NCBI GenBank assembly: GCA_016196505.1
Contig: JACPXO010000186.1
Location: 1 to 6,651 of the forward strand
Origin: Candidatus Omnitrophota bacterium
GTDB taxonomy: Bacteria > Omnitrophota > Gorgyraeia > 2-02-FULL-51-18
Direction: 5' to 3'
Length of the DNA: 6,651 nt
Shown: positions 1 through 5,202 of the stretch, piece after piece
Layout: each line of letters opens with the position of its first letter
How positions within the stretch are numbered: position 1 is the stretch's first letter
Program-made: the position numbers and the translations under genes
Notes under the pieces: model-generated
Told to the model about the DNA's origin: nothing
The model's database searches: none
What the model saw: the letters and a program-made list of their open reading frames with translations, nothing else

Positions 1-2
1 CA

Positions 3-137
3 AAGCATACTTTTGTGGGCACCAATTATTCCGCTGACAAGAGGATCGTGTTCGCCATTTTAAGCTCGAAAGAGCCCTGGACGGATATACGGCGGCTGGC
101 GATCTTCGGGCTTTTGTTGACGAGCCGGAATTACTGA
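3..137 (+). CDS. C-terminal fragment of a probable D-alanyl-D-alanine carboxypeptidase (peptidase S11)
   Basis: An open frame enters from the left edge and ends at TGA 135-137, giving 44 residues. It contains KHTFVGT, then a basic/hydrophobic strand (KRIVFAIL), then a W-x-D-x-R-R-L segment ending in a short hydrophobic stretch (AIFGLLL). In DacA/DacF-like penicillin-binding proteins this pattern follows the KTG box: a 'FVG...R.I.V.L' strand pair, then 'W.D...L..YGF', which closes the catalytic domain. Known family role: these periplasmic serine enzymes trim the terminal D-Ala of peptidoglycan stem peptides. Nothing follows that could be the C-terminal beta domain or amphipathic anchor of DacA, so this would be a short, DacF-like form. 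The active-site motifs lie outside the window, so the call rests on the tail alone. greA begins 28 bases downstream on the same strand, suggesting co-transcription. Confidence 0.55.
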   Translation, partial: KHTFVGTNYSADKRIVFAILSSKEPWTDIRRLAIFGLLLTSRNY

Positions 138-165
138 ACTCAGTAAGAAAAAGGATCTCCCCGCG

Positions 166-639
166 ATGACCGAAAAAGTTTTGATGAGCCGTGAGGGCTA
201 CGACAAATTCGTGAAAGAGCTGGAATTTCTGAAAACGGCCAAACGCCGCCAGATCGCCGAGGAGATCGCCAAGGCCAGGGCTTTCGGCGATCTGCGCGAG
301 AACGCCGAATACGACGCCGCGAAGAACAGCCAGGCGCTCAATGAAAGACGCATCGCCGAGTACGAGGAAAAAATGAGCCGTATCAAGATCATCGATCAAT
401 CCAAGATCGCCAAAGACCAGGTCCTCATCGGCGCGACCGTTCGGCTCAAGGATTTGAGTACCCAGGAAGAGTTCAACTATAAACTCGTAACGCAGGACGA
501 GGCGAACTTCGATGAAGGAAAAATTTCAGTGACGTCACCGATCGCGAAGGGTCTCTTGGGCCTTAAAGTGGGGGAGATGGCTGAGATCAAGATCCCCGCC
601 GGCGTGCTTAAATACAAAGTCCTTAAAATTTCCCGTTAG
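166..639 (+). CDS. greA: Transcription elongation factor GreA
   Basis: The 157-residue product matches the usual GreA length (about 158). GreA enters the RNA polymerase secondary channel and stimulates cleavage of backtracked transcripts. Residues 1-75 form the antiparallel coiled coil; its tip carries F40-G-D42-L-R-E45-N-A-E-Y, with the two acidic residues (D42, E45) that hold the catalytic magnesium. Residues 80-157 form the FKBP-like domain, including the typical S-P-I-A-K-G-L-L-G segment near residue 125. The ATG start is backed by an AAGGA site about 10 bases upstream (151-155) and by the standard GreA N-terminus (L-M-S-x-E-G-Y-x-K). The stop TAG (637-639) overlaps the end of dusB tail-to-tail, so no terminator fits between them. 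It is probably expressed with the upstream carboxypeptidase gene; a possible -35 (TTGACG, 117-122) has no good -10. Confidence 0.97.
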   Translation: MTEKVLMSREGYDKFVKELEFLKTAKRRQIAEEIAKARAFGDLRENAEYDAAKNSQALNERRIAEYEEKMSRIKIIDQSKIAKDQVLIGATVRLKDLSTQEEFNYKLVTQDEANFDEGKISVTSPIAKGLLGLKVGEMAEIKIPAGVLKYKVLKISR

Positions 640-1625
640 CTCTGTGCCTCGACCGCGGCCAGCGGACTGAACTCTTCGATCAAACGCTTCATCTCGGAAA
701 GCTCGGGGGCGATGTTCACCCTTCCTTTGAATTCGCTTACGCCTGGCACGTTCTTGAAGTACCAGCAGGCGATACGCCGCAGATGTAAGAGCGCCATCTT
801 TTCTCCGCGGAACTCTTTTTCGAGCTCGAGATGCCTAAGCAGGGTTTCTTTTTTTTCCTGGAACGTGGGCTCGGGAAGCGGGGGTTTTTCTGCGAGCGCC
901 CGCTCGATGTCCTTGAAGATCCAGGGGTTTCCGAGCCCCCCGCGGCCGATCATGATGCCGTCCACGCCCGCCGTGTTCTTGAGACGCGCCGCATCCTTGC
1001 CGGAAAGAACATCCCCGTTCCCGATCACGGGAATTTTAACCGCTTGTTTGACCCGTCCGATCGCCTCGTAGTCCGCGTTGCCCGAATACCCTTGGGCCCG
1101 CGTGCGCCCATGGACGGTGATCGCATCCACCCCGCACTCCTCGGCGATCCTGGCGATCGTGACTGCCTCGTGTCCCGAGGGGTCTTGGACCCCCAATCGC
1201 ATCTTGACCGTGACGGGGATCTTTTTGACGGCTTTGACCACCGCCGTGAAGATCGCTTTGGCTTCAACGGGCCTGGCCAAGATGGCCGATCCCGCCCCTT
1301 TTCCGGCGATTTTAGGCACCGGACAGCCGAGATTAAGATCCACCAGGTCAAACCCAAGGGCTTCCACCTTGGCTGCCGCTTCTCCCATCGCCTCCGGGCG
1401 GCAGCCCACCAGTTGCGCGCCGAGGGGTTTGTCCGCGGGGAGGGTTTTCATGAGTTCCTGGGTGCCCTCGTGCTCGCGGATCAGAGATTCGGCGGCCACC
1501 ATCTCGAGGAAAGCGAATTCCATCCCGTAGCATCTCGACAAAAGGCGGTAGGCGAGGTCGGTACAACCCGCCATCGGCGATTGGATCACGCCGCTTTTGA
1601 GGGTGAGGGATTTGAGCTTAAGCAT
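636..1625 (-). CDS. dusB: tRNA-dihydrouridine synthase (DusB type)
   Basis: A 329-residue FMN enzyme that reduces uridines in the tRNA D-loop to dihydrouridine using NADPH. The TIM barrel opens with the FMN-binding S-P-M-A-G-C-T-D (residues 16-23). The catalytic cysteine is C101 in L-N-L-G-C-P-V-P-K. K141 (V-K-M-R-L-G), H172-G-R-T-R, the phosphate-binding G-N-G-D-V (202-206) and G-I-M-I-G-R-G (223-229) follow in the expected order, then a helical C-terminal tRNA-binding domain from about 245. The N-terminus (L-K-S-L-T-L-K-S) fits the family closely, so ATG at 1625-1623 is the right start although it has no Shine-Dalgarno site. A -10-like TAGAAT lies exactly 6 bases upstream, suggesting a leaderless message. 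The 3' end overlaps greA by 4 bases. An IS now lies 30 bases upstream of the start. DusB is preferred over other Dus types on overall similarity only. Confidence 0.93.
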   Translation of the reverse strand: MLKLKSLTLKSGVIQSPMAGCTDLAYRLLSRCYGMEFAFLEMVAAESLIREHEGTQELMKTLPADKPLGAQLVGCRPEAMGEAAAKVEALGFDLVDLNLGCPVPKIAGKGAGSAILARPVEAKAIFTAVVKAVKKIPVTVKMRLGVQDPSGHEAVTIARIAEECGVDAITVHGRTRAQGYSGNADYEAIGRVKQAVKIPVIGNGDVLSGKDAARLKNTAGVDGIMIGRGGLGNPWIFKDIERALAEKPPLPEPTFQEKKETLLRHLELEKEFRGEKMALLHLRRIACWYFKNVPGVSEFKGRVNIAPELSEMKRLIEEFSPLAAVEAQS

Positions 1626-1631
1626 GGGGGC

Positions 1632-1640
1632 ATTCTAGCA
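1632..1640 (-). promoter_or_regulatory. Extended -10 promoter of dusB, predicted leaderless
   Basis: Reading the minus strand toward dusB, TGC-TAGAAT ends at 1632 and is followed by GCCCCC and then the ATG. TAGAAT matches the -10 consensus at 5 of 6 positions and has the upstream TG of an extended -10. Transcription normally starts about 7 bases beyond the hexamer, which here is the A of the start codon. No convincing -35 is seen with either the present or the reconstructed pre-insertion upstream sequence, which is tolerable for an extended -10 promoter. Confidence 0.5.
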
Positions 1641-1655
1641 CAAATCCAGCACAAA
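1641..1655. repeat. Left copy of 15-bp target-site duplication
   Basis: CAAATCCAGCACAAA here is identical to 3153-3167. The two copies bracket the insertion sequence. The left copy overlaps a pre-existing short tandem repeat (AGCACAAAT twice, 1637-1656), which would have been present at the target before insertion. Confidence 0.8.
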
Positions 1656-1664
1656 TGGAGAGTA

Positions 1665-1681
1665 AAGGCACATGGTATCCA
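1665..1681 (+). repeat. IS left inverted repeat (17 bp)
   Basis: AAGGCACATGGTATCCA is the exact reverse complement of 3127-3143. It is the likely transposase-binding site of the left end, set back 9 bp from the element tip. Confidence 0.85.
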
Positions 1682-1718
1682 GGTAGTTAAGCTTTGTTAC
1701 CTGAGAGAAAGAGAGTTT

Positions 1719-2006
1719 TTGTTTTTAAGGAAGTTAAGAGATAGATTCGTAGAACGGGTCTTGGGGGAATGGAAGAGGCCCAGCGAAGCTAAGAAGTCGA
1801 CGCACTTTCAAGCCGGCCGCATTACAAGCCCAATAAGAGACGTTCTAAGCCCCGGTAGGGATAATCCGGCCTTCGGTTATGAGGCCACTCCGGTTTGGAA
1901 CACCCGCGATTCAATGTTTTGGGGTTGGAGAAGAGCGGCGGAGTATTTTAGGACTCTATTCGAGATGGATCACACAAAAGAAGTTTACGAGTTGATGGCA
2001 GGCTAA
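1719..2006 (+). CDS. Unrecognised open frame in the IS leader (possible passenger or remnant)
   Basis: A stop-free frame fills the leader between the left inverted repeat and the transposase hairpin. It has no ATG near its beginning. The best candidate start is TTG at 1719, preceded by a purine-rich GAAAGAGAG run a few bases upstream, giving 95 residues ending at TAA 2004-2006. The N-terminal third is basic (R-K-L-R-D-R-F-V-E-R). The C-terminal half has protein-like composition (W-G-W-R-R-A-A-E-Y-F-R-T-L-F-E-M-D) and ends E-L-M-A-G. I do not recognise a family and see no signal peptide, membrane segment or metal-binding motif. The same frame happens to stay open leftward across dusB on its opposite strand, which weakens the case for coding. 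It could be an accessory protein, a remnant, or chance. Confidence 0.2.
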   Translation: MFLRKLRDRFVERVLGEWKRPSEAKKSTHFQAGRITSPIRDVLSPGRDNPAFGYEATPVWNTRDSMFWGWRRAAEYFRTLFEMDHTKEVYELMAG

Positions 2007-2014
2007 AAAGAAAA

Positions 2015-2076
2015 GGTCTCCTGAAGGGTAAGGCATCGTAAAATGCCCTTGCTCAAATCACCGGCAACAGGAGACC
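2015..2076 (+). promoter_or_regulatory. Stem-loop occluding the transposase ribosome-binding site
   Basis: GGTCTCCTG (2015-2023) and CAGGAGACC (2068-2076) form a perfect 9-bp stem. The right arm contains the AGGAG Shine-Dalgarno (2069-2073) that serves the TTG start at 2081. A smaller hairpin (GGCAT 2032-2036 with ATGCC 2043-2047) lies inside. The loop also holds TAAAAT (2039-2044), a 5-of-6 match to a -10 box, although no good -35 is seen. An RNA started from it near 2051 would lack the left arm and leave the site open, whereas RNA reading in from outside would fold and block it. This resembles the protection against impinging transcription known in IS10 and IS50; here it is inferred. Confidence 0.5.
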
Positions 2077-2080
2077 CACC

Positions 2081-3175
2081 TTGAGATACTATGACCTTAT
2101 GAAGGACTTGGCAACAAAATTCAATCTACGCCTTGAGATGGTCCTTTGCGCCAGAGAGCGCGGGCTCTCGGATGCCGCACGCCGGTATCAAACCACCCGA
2201 AAGACCGTAAGGAAGTGGCTGGGACGCTACAATACTCAAGGCCTGGACGGCTTAAAAGATCAAAAGAAAACCCCAAAGAATATCCCTCACAAGATGGACA
2301 AAAACACCGAACTAAAAGTCATCGCTATTCGTAAAAAACTCCACACCTTCGGTGCAAGACCCTTGAAGGACCGTCTTGGGATATCCTACTCCCACACGGC
2401 CATTCACCGGGTCTTAAAGCAAAACGGGCTCTGTGACAGGCGCCGTCGCCGCTGGAGAAAGAGAAAAAACCTCTCGGAACTCAAAAAGACCCTGGCCTTC
2501 TTCGAGAAAAGCCAGATCGACACCAAGGATCTGTCGGATATCTTAAGTTATCGGCCGCTCATGAGACGGCTGGGGCTGCCGCGTTATGAATACGCGCTAA
2601 GAGAACTATCCACCGGCGCTTCGTTCTTCGCCTACGCCGATGAAAACACCACTACCAACGCCTCCAAGTTCGCCGATTATGTGGCAGAGCACCTAAAGCG
2701 GCGTGGCGTTAAAACCGCCCGGATTCAGTGGCAGTCAGACAATGGTTCAGAGTACATCGGAAATGTGAACAAGAAAACTCGCCGTAAGAGCGCTTTTGAG
2801 AAGACACTCGTCCGCCATGAGATTAATCACGGCCGGATTCCTCCCCGGTGTTCCTGGCTTCAAGGGGATGTCGAGACCTTCAACCGCATCGTGGAAAACG
2901 AATTCTTTGATATCGAGTCTTTTGGGAGCAGAGAGGACTTCCTCGGCAAGGCCTACTGCTATCAACTCTATTTTAATTGTGTCCGTAAAAACCGCTATCG
3001 TGACAACCAGTCGCCTCTAGACATCCTAAGAGAGCGCTTCCCGGAGGCGGATGAAGACGTTCTCAATCTTCCACCCATTCACTTGGACAGCTGGGATGAA
3101 TCTTCTGTTGCCGAGGGGGGAGAAAGTGGATACCATGTGCCTTGGCCGGCCCCAAATCCAGCACAAAGCCCTTGA
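2081..3175 (+). CDS. IS481-like DDE transposase
   Basis: 364 residues. Residues 26-60 form a helix-turn-helix (E-R-G-L-S-D-A-A-R-R-Y...T-R-K-T-V-R-K-W-L) followed by the usual 'R-Y...G-L-D-G-L-K-D' linker. A second, IS481/IS3-like HTH with a basic patch (R120-K129) covers about 78-130. The rve core has D147 (S-Q-I-D-T-K-D-L), D220 (Q-S-D-N-G-S-E-Y) and E265 (Q-G-D-V-E-T-F-N-R), so all three catalytic acids are present. The D-to-E gap of 44 residues is longer than the common 35, with a basic insert (N-K-K-T-R-R-K-S). The TTG start has AGGAG 7 bases upstream and gives the typical beginning. The frame runs through the right inverted repeat, the element tip and the target duplication: the last six residues (359-364) are encoded by host DNA, and the TGA lies in a host -35 box. 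Confidence 0.9.
   Translation: MRYYDLMKDLATKFNLRLEMVLCARERGLSDAARRYQTTRKTVRKWLGRYNTQGLDGLKDQKKTPKNIPHKMDKNTELKVIAIRKKLHTFGARPLKDRLGISYSHTAIHRVLKQNGLCDRRRRRWRKRKNLSELKKTLAFFEKSQIDTKDLSDILSYRPLMRRLGLPRYEYALRELSTGASFFAYADENTTTNASKFADYVAEHLKRRGVKTARIQWQSDNGSEYIGNVNKKTRRKSAFEKTLVRHEINHGRIPPRCSWLQGDVETFNRIVENEFFDIESFGSREDFLGKAYCYQLYFNCVRKNRYRDNQSPLDILRERFPEADEDVLNLPPIHLDSWDESSVAEGGESGYHVPWPAPNPAQSP
3127..3143 (-). repeat. IS right inverted repeat (17 bp), inside the transposase frame
   Basis: TGGATACCATGTGCCTT is the exact reverse complement of 1665-1681. It is translated as part of the transposase C-terminus (around G-Y-H-V-P) and lies 9 bp inside the right tip. Confidence 0.85.
3153..3167. repeat. 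Right copy of 15-bp target-site duplication
   Basis: Identical to 1641-1655. Host sequence resumes after it, 4 bases before the TTGACA of the rightward promoter, so the insertion stopped just short of that promoter. Confidence 0.8.
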
Positions 3176-3199
3176 CATTGGCGGCTTGTGTGGTACACT
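3172..3199 (+). promoter_or_regulatory. Near-consensus sigma-70-type promoter facing typA
   Basis: TTGACA (3172-3177, perfect -35), a 16-bp spacer, then TACACT (3194-3199) preceded by TG at the extended -10 position (TGG-TACACT). The expected start point is about 3205-3208. It is the best promoter match in the window. The transposase stop codon TGA (3173-3175) lies inside the -35 hexamer. The first thing downstream is not a gene but a terminator pair. Confidence 0.75.
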
Positions 3200-3205
3200 T
3201 TCTCG

Positions 3206-3290
3206 CGAGTAAATTTGGATTAGCGTTGGTCTTGTAAAGCACGACTTTAAAGAAACTGCGGATCTTACTCACATTCGCAGTTTTTGTTTT
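3206..3290 (+). ncRNA. Candidate small RNA or regulatory leader upstream of typA
   Basis: About 85 bases lie between a strong promoter and an intrinsic terminator, with no credible reading frame. The predicted RNA has a short hairpin, TAAAG (3235-3239) with CTTTA (3245-3249) and a 5-base loop, then the terminator hairpin (3251-3285). The 5' end (GAGTAA, 3207-3212) is complementary to six bases of the terminator loop and its closing edge (TTACTC, 3265-3270), so a pseudoknot or a competing fold is possible. I do not recognise it as tRNA, 6S, SRP RNA or a named riboswitch. It could be a free small RNA, or an attenuator controlling typA by read-through. Confidence 0.35.
3251..3290 (+). terminator. 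Intrinsic terminator 1
   Basis: AAACTGCG (3253-3260) pairs with CGCAGTTT (3276-3283). The stem extends inward through GAT/ATT (one G-T pair) to a 9-base loop and outward by two weaker pairs. TTTTTGTTTT (3281-3290) closes it. It would end the promoter's transcript at about 85 nucleotides. Confidence 0.75.
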
Positions 3291-3297
3291 GATAGAT

Positions 3298-3348
3298 CCC
3301 CCGCGGTCTTTAAGGCGGATGAGCCCAAGACCGCGGGGGTTTCTTTTT
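3298..3348 (+). terminator. Intrinsic terminator 2, directly before typA
   Basis: A perfect 13-bp G+C-rich stem, CCCCCGCGGTCTT (3298-3310) with AAGACCGCGGGGG (3327-3339), has a 16-base loop and is followed by TTTCTTTTT (3340-3348). It is stronger than terminator 1 and ends only 16 bases before the typA start codon, so typA needs read-through, regulated antitermination, or its own very close promoter. Confidence 0.85.
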
Positions 3349-3352
3349 ATGA

Positions 3353-3358
3353 TAGGAT
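3353..3358 (+). promoter_or_regulatory. Possible -10 element or Shine-Dalgarno site of typA
   Basis: TAGGAT lies exactly 6 bases before the typA ATG, the same arrangement as TAGAAT before dusB. TATGAT (3348-3353) overlaps it. AGGA (3354-3357) is also a normal Shine-Dalgarno match 7 bases from the ATG. The two readings exclude each other: if this is a -10 box, the message starts at or near the ATG and lacks the AGGA. No -35 is visible. Confidence 0.3.
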
Positions 3359-3364
3359 AGATCT

Positions 3365-5197
3365 ATGAACACGCCGGTTTCTCAAAAAAATATCAGGAAC
3401 GTCGCGATCATCGCGCACGTGGATCACGGCAAGACCACGCTCGTGGACGCCGTGCTTCGCCAGACGCATGTGCACCGCAACATCGATGAGATGGGCGAAC
3501 GCATCATGGATTCGCTGGACTTGGAGCGTGAGCGCGGCATCACGATCCGCGCCAAGAACGCCAGCGTTTCCTACAAGGACGTGAAGATCAACATCGTCGA
3601 CACGCCGGGCCACGCCGATTTCGGGGGCGAGGTGGAGCGGACCCTGCGCATGGTAGAGGGGGCGCTTCTGGTGATCGACGCCAAAGACGGCCCGATGCCT
3701 CAGACGCGGTTCGTTTTAAGAAAAGCCCTGGAGCTGGGCCACAAAATTATCGTCGTGATCAATAAAGTAGACATGGCCGACGCGCAGGTCGACGATGTCA
3801 CGAACCGCACGTTCGACCTTTTCGTCGAGCTCAACGCCTCTGAAGAACAATTAGATTTTCCCATTGTTTACACTTCGGCGCTGCATGGCACGGCAACCCT
3901 TGATTTCAAGACGCCTCACGCCGATATTTTCCCGCTGCTCGATACGATTGTCGAAAAAATACCGCTGCCGTCCGTGCGGCCGGAGGATCCCTTACAGCTT
4001 CTGGTCCTGGCTTTGTCCCAGGATTCCTATAAAGGCAAGATGGGTATCGGAAAGATCTCGGGAGGCGTGCTGAAGAAAGGGGATACCGTGGCGCTGATCC
4101 GGCGTGACGGGAGCCGCGTGCAGAGCAAAGTCACAAGTTTGCTTGTGTATCAGGGGCTTGAGCGCGTTGAGGTGGAGAGCGCCGAGGCCGGCGAGATCGT
4201 CGCGGTGGCGGGCTTCGAAAATATCGGGATCGGGGACACCGTGACGGATGTCAACCGTCCGCAGGCCCTTCCTCCGCCCGTGATCGACGAACCGACCGTG
4301 CAGATGACCTTTGGCGTGAATACAAGCCCTTTTGCGGGACGCGAGGGGAAATACGTGACCTCCCGCGTTCTCCGGGACCGGTTATTCAAGGAGCTGGAAA
4401 CCAACGTCTCGCTTCGCGTGGCGGAGACCGACAGCCCCGATACGTTCCTCGTGGCCGGCCGGGGCGAGCTGCATCTGGCTATCTTGATCGAGACCATGCG
4501 CCGCGAAGGGTATGAATTGCAAGTTTCTCAGCCCGAAGTGATCCTCCACGAAAAGAACGGAAAGAAAGAAGAGCCCTTCGAGCTTTTGATCATCGACGTT
4601 CCCGCGGAATATCAGGGGACCGTGATCGAGGAGATCGGCCGCCGCCGCGGGACCTTGCAGAACATGTCGCAAACCCCCACGGGTGAATTGCACCTGGAGT
4701 ACCAGATCTCCACGAGGGGCGTCATCGGTCTCAAAGGGGCGCTCATGACTAAAACGCGCGGCACCGCCGTCGTGCATCACGTATTTGACCAGTACAAACC
4801 CATGTTGGATCAACCGCTTCAAATGGCTCCGCACGGGTCGCTCGTGGCCAGCGAGTCGGGCGCTTCCAACACGTATGGCTTGAACAACGCGCAGGAAAGA
4901 GGGGGGCTTTTTATCGGGTCCGGAGTCGAGGTTTACCAGGGCATGATCATCGGCGAAAATTCTCGCGATGAGGATCTGGATCTCAGCCCTTGCAAGATGA
5001 AAAAACTGACCAACATGCGCTCTTCGGGTTCGGATGAGGCGATCGTGCTGACGCCTCCGAGAGAGCTTACGCTGGAGCTGGCGATCGAGTACATCGGTCC
5101 GGACGAGCTTGTGGAAGTGACGCCAAAAAGCATTCGCTTGAGAAAAAGAGAATTGGATCCGCTATTGAGAAAGAGATTAAAAAGGAGTTTGAAGTAG
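3365..5197 (+). CDS. typA: Translational GTPase TypA/BipA
   Basis: 610 residues, the normal size for TypA/BipA, a ribosome-binding GTPase related to EF-G that assists ribosome assembly and stress or cold adaptation. The G domain has all five motifs: G1 A-H-V-D-H-G-K-T (17-24), G2 R-G-I-T-I (57-61), G3 D-T-P-G-H (79-83), G4 N-K-V-D (133-136) and G5 T-S-A-L (170-173). After it come a beta-barrel domain II (about 205-295), EF-G-like domains III and V (about 300-480; [12 protein letters not shown] and the G-x-x-x-x-x-R-R-G region are clear), and the BipA-specific C-terminal domain with G-L-N-N-A-Q-E-R-G and a basic tail. The ATG start is supported by AGGA 7 bases upstream and by the usual [10 protein letters not shown] beginning. 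It is first in a three-gene operon and is preceded by two terminators, so attenuation is likely. Confidence 0.98.
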   Translation: MNTPVSQKNIRNVAIIAHVDHGKTTLVDAVLRQTHVHRNIDEMGERIMDSLDLERERGITIRAKNASVSYKDVKINIVDTPGHADFGGEVERTLRMVEGALLVIDAKDGPMPQTRFVLRKALELGHKIIVVINKVDMADAQVDDVTNRTFDLFVELNASEEQLDFPIVYTSALHGTATLDFKTPHADIFPLLDTIVEKIPLPSVRPEDPLQLLVLALSQDSYKGKMGIGKISGGVLKKGDTVALIRRDGSRVQSKVTSLLVYQGLERVEVESAEAGEIVAVAGFENIGIGDTVTDVNRPQALPPPVIDEPTVQMTFGVNTSPFAGREGKYVTSRVLRDRLFKELETNVSLRVAETDSPDTFLVAGRGELHLAILIETMRREGYELQVSQPEVILHEKNGKKEEPFELLIIDVPAEYQGTVIEEIGRRRGTLQNMSQTPTGELHLEYQISTRGVIGLKGALMTKTRGTAVVHHVFDQYKPMLDQPLQMAPHGSLVASESGASNTYGLNNAQERGGLFIGSGVEVYQGMIIGENSRDEDLDLSPCKMKKLTNMRSSGSDEAIVLTPPRELTLELAIEYIGPDELVEVTPKSIRLRKRELDPLLRKRLKRSLK

Positions 5198-5202
5198 GAC
5201 GC

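Larger units (their letters stand above)
1656..3152 (+). mobile_element. IS481-like insertion sequence, about 1.5 kb, complete
   Basis: The boundaries are set by a perfect 15-bp direct repeat immediately outside both ends. Inside lie perfect 17-bp inverted repeats (1665-1681 and 3127-3143), each exactly 9 bp from its duplication copy, and one DDE transposase gene pointing right. The outermost 9 bp at the two ends agree at only 3 of 9 positions, so the tips are not part of the inverted repeat. The length of 1,497 bp is large for IS481-type elements because of a roughly 420-bp leader before the transposase. The interior looks more A+T-rich than the flanking genes. Intact repeats and an open transposase frame indicate a fairly recent insertion, possibly still mobile. 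The family is assigned from the transposase (helix-turn-helix plus rve-type core), not from a database match. Confidence 0.85.

Noticed and set aside
117..145. Separate greA promoter (TTGACG plus 17 bp)
   Set aside because: The hexamer at -10 distance is TCAGTA, a poor match; co-transcription with the upstream gene is simpler.
1855..1900. Group II intron or other ribozyme core in the IS leader
   Set aside because: Only short G+C-rich pairings such as GGCCT/AGGCC are present; no domain V-like hairpin and no reverse transcriptase.
831..2006. Long plus-strand open frame of about 390 codons running antisense to dusB and into the IS
   Set aside because: Its first two thirds mirror the clearly coding dusB strand, and it crosses the IS boundary, so it cannot be one ancestral gene. 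Only the tail inside the IS leader is kept, at low confidence.
3206..3285. tRNA gene or short leader peptide in the typA leader
   Set aside because: No T-loop, anticodon arm or acceptor pairing can be drawn, and possible start codons in the segment run into stops within a few codons.
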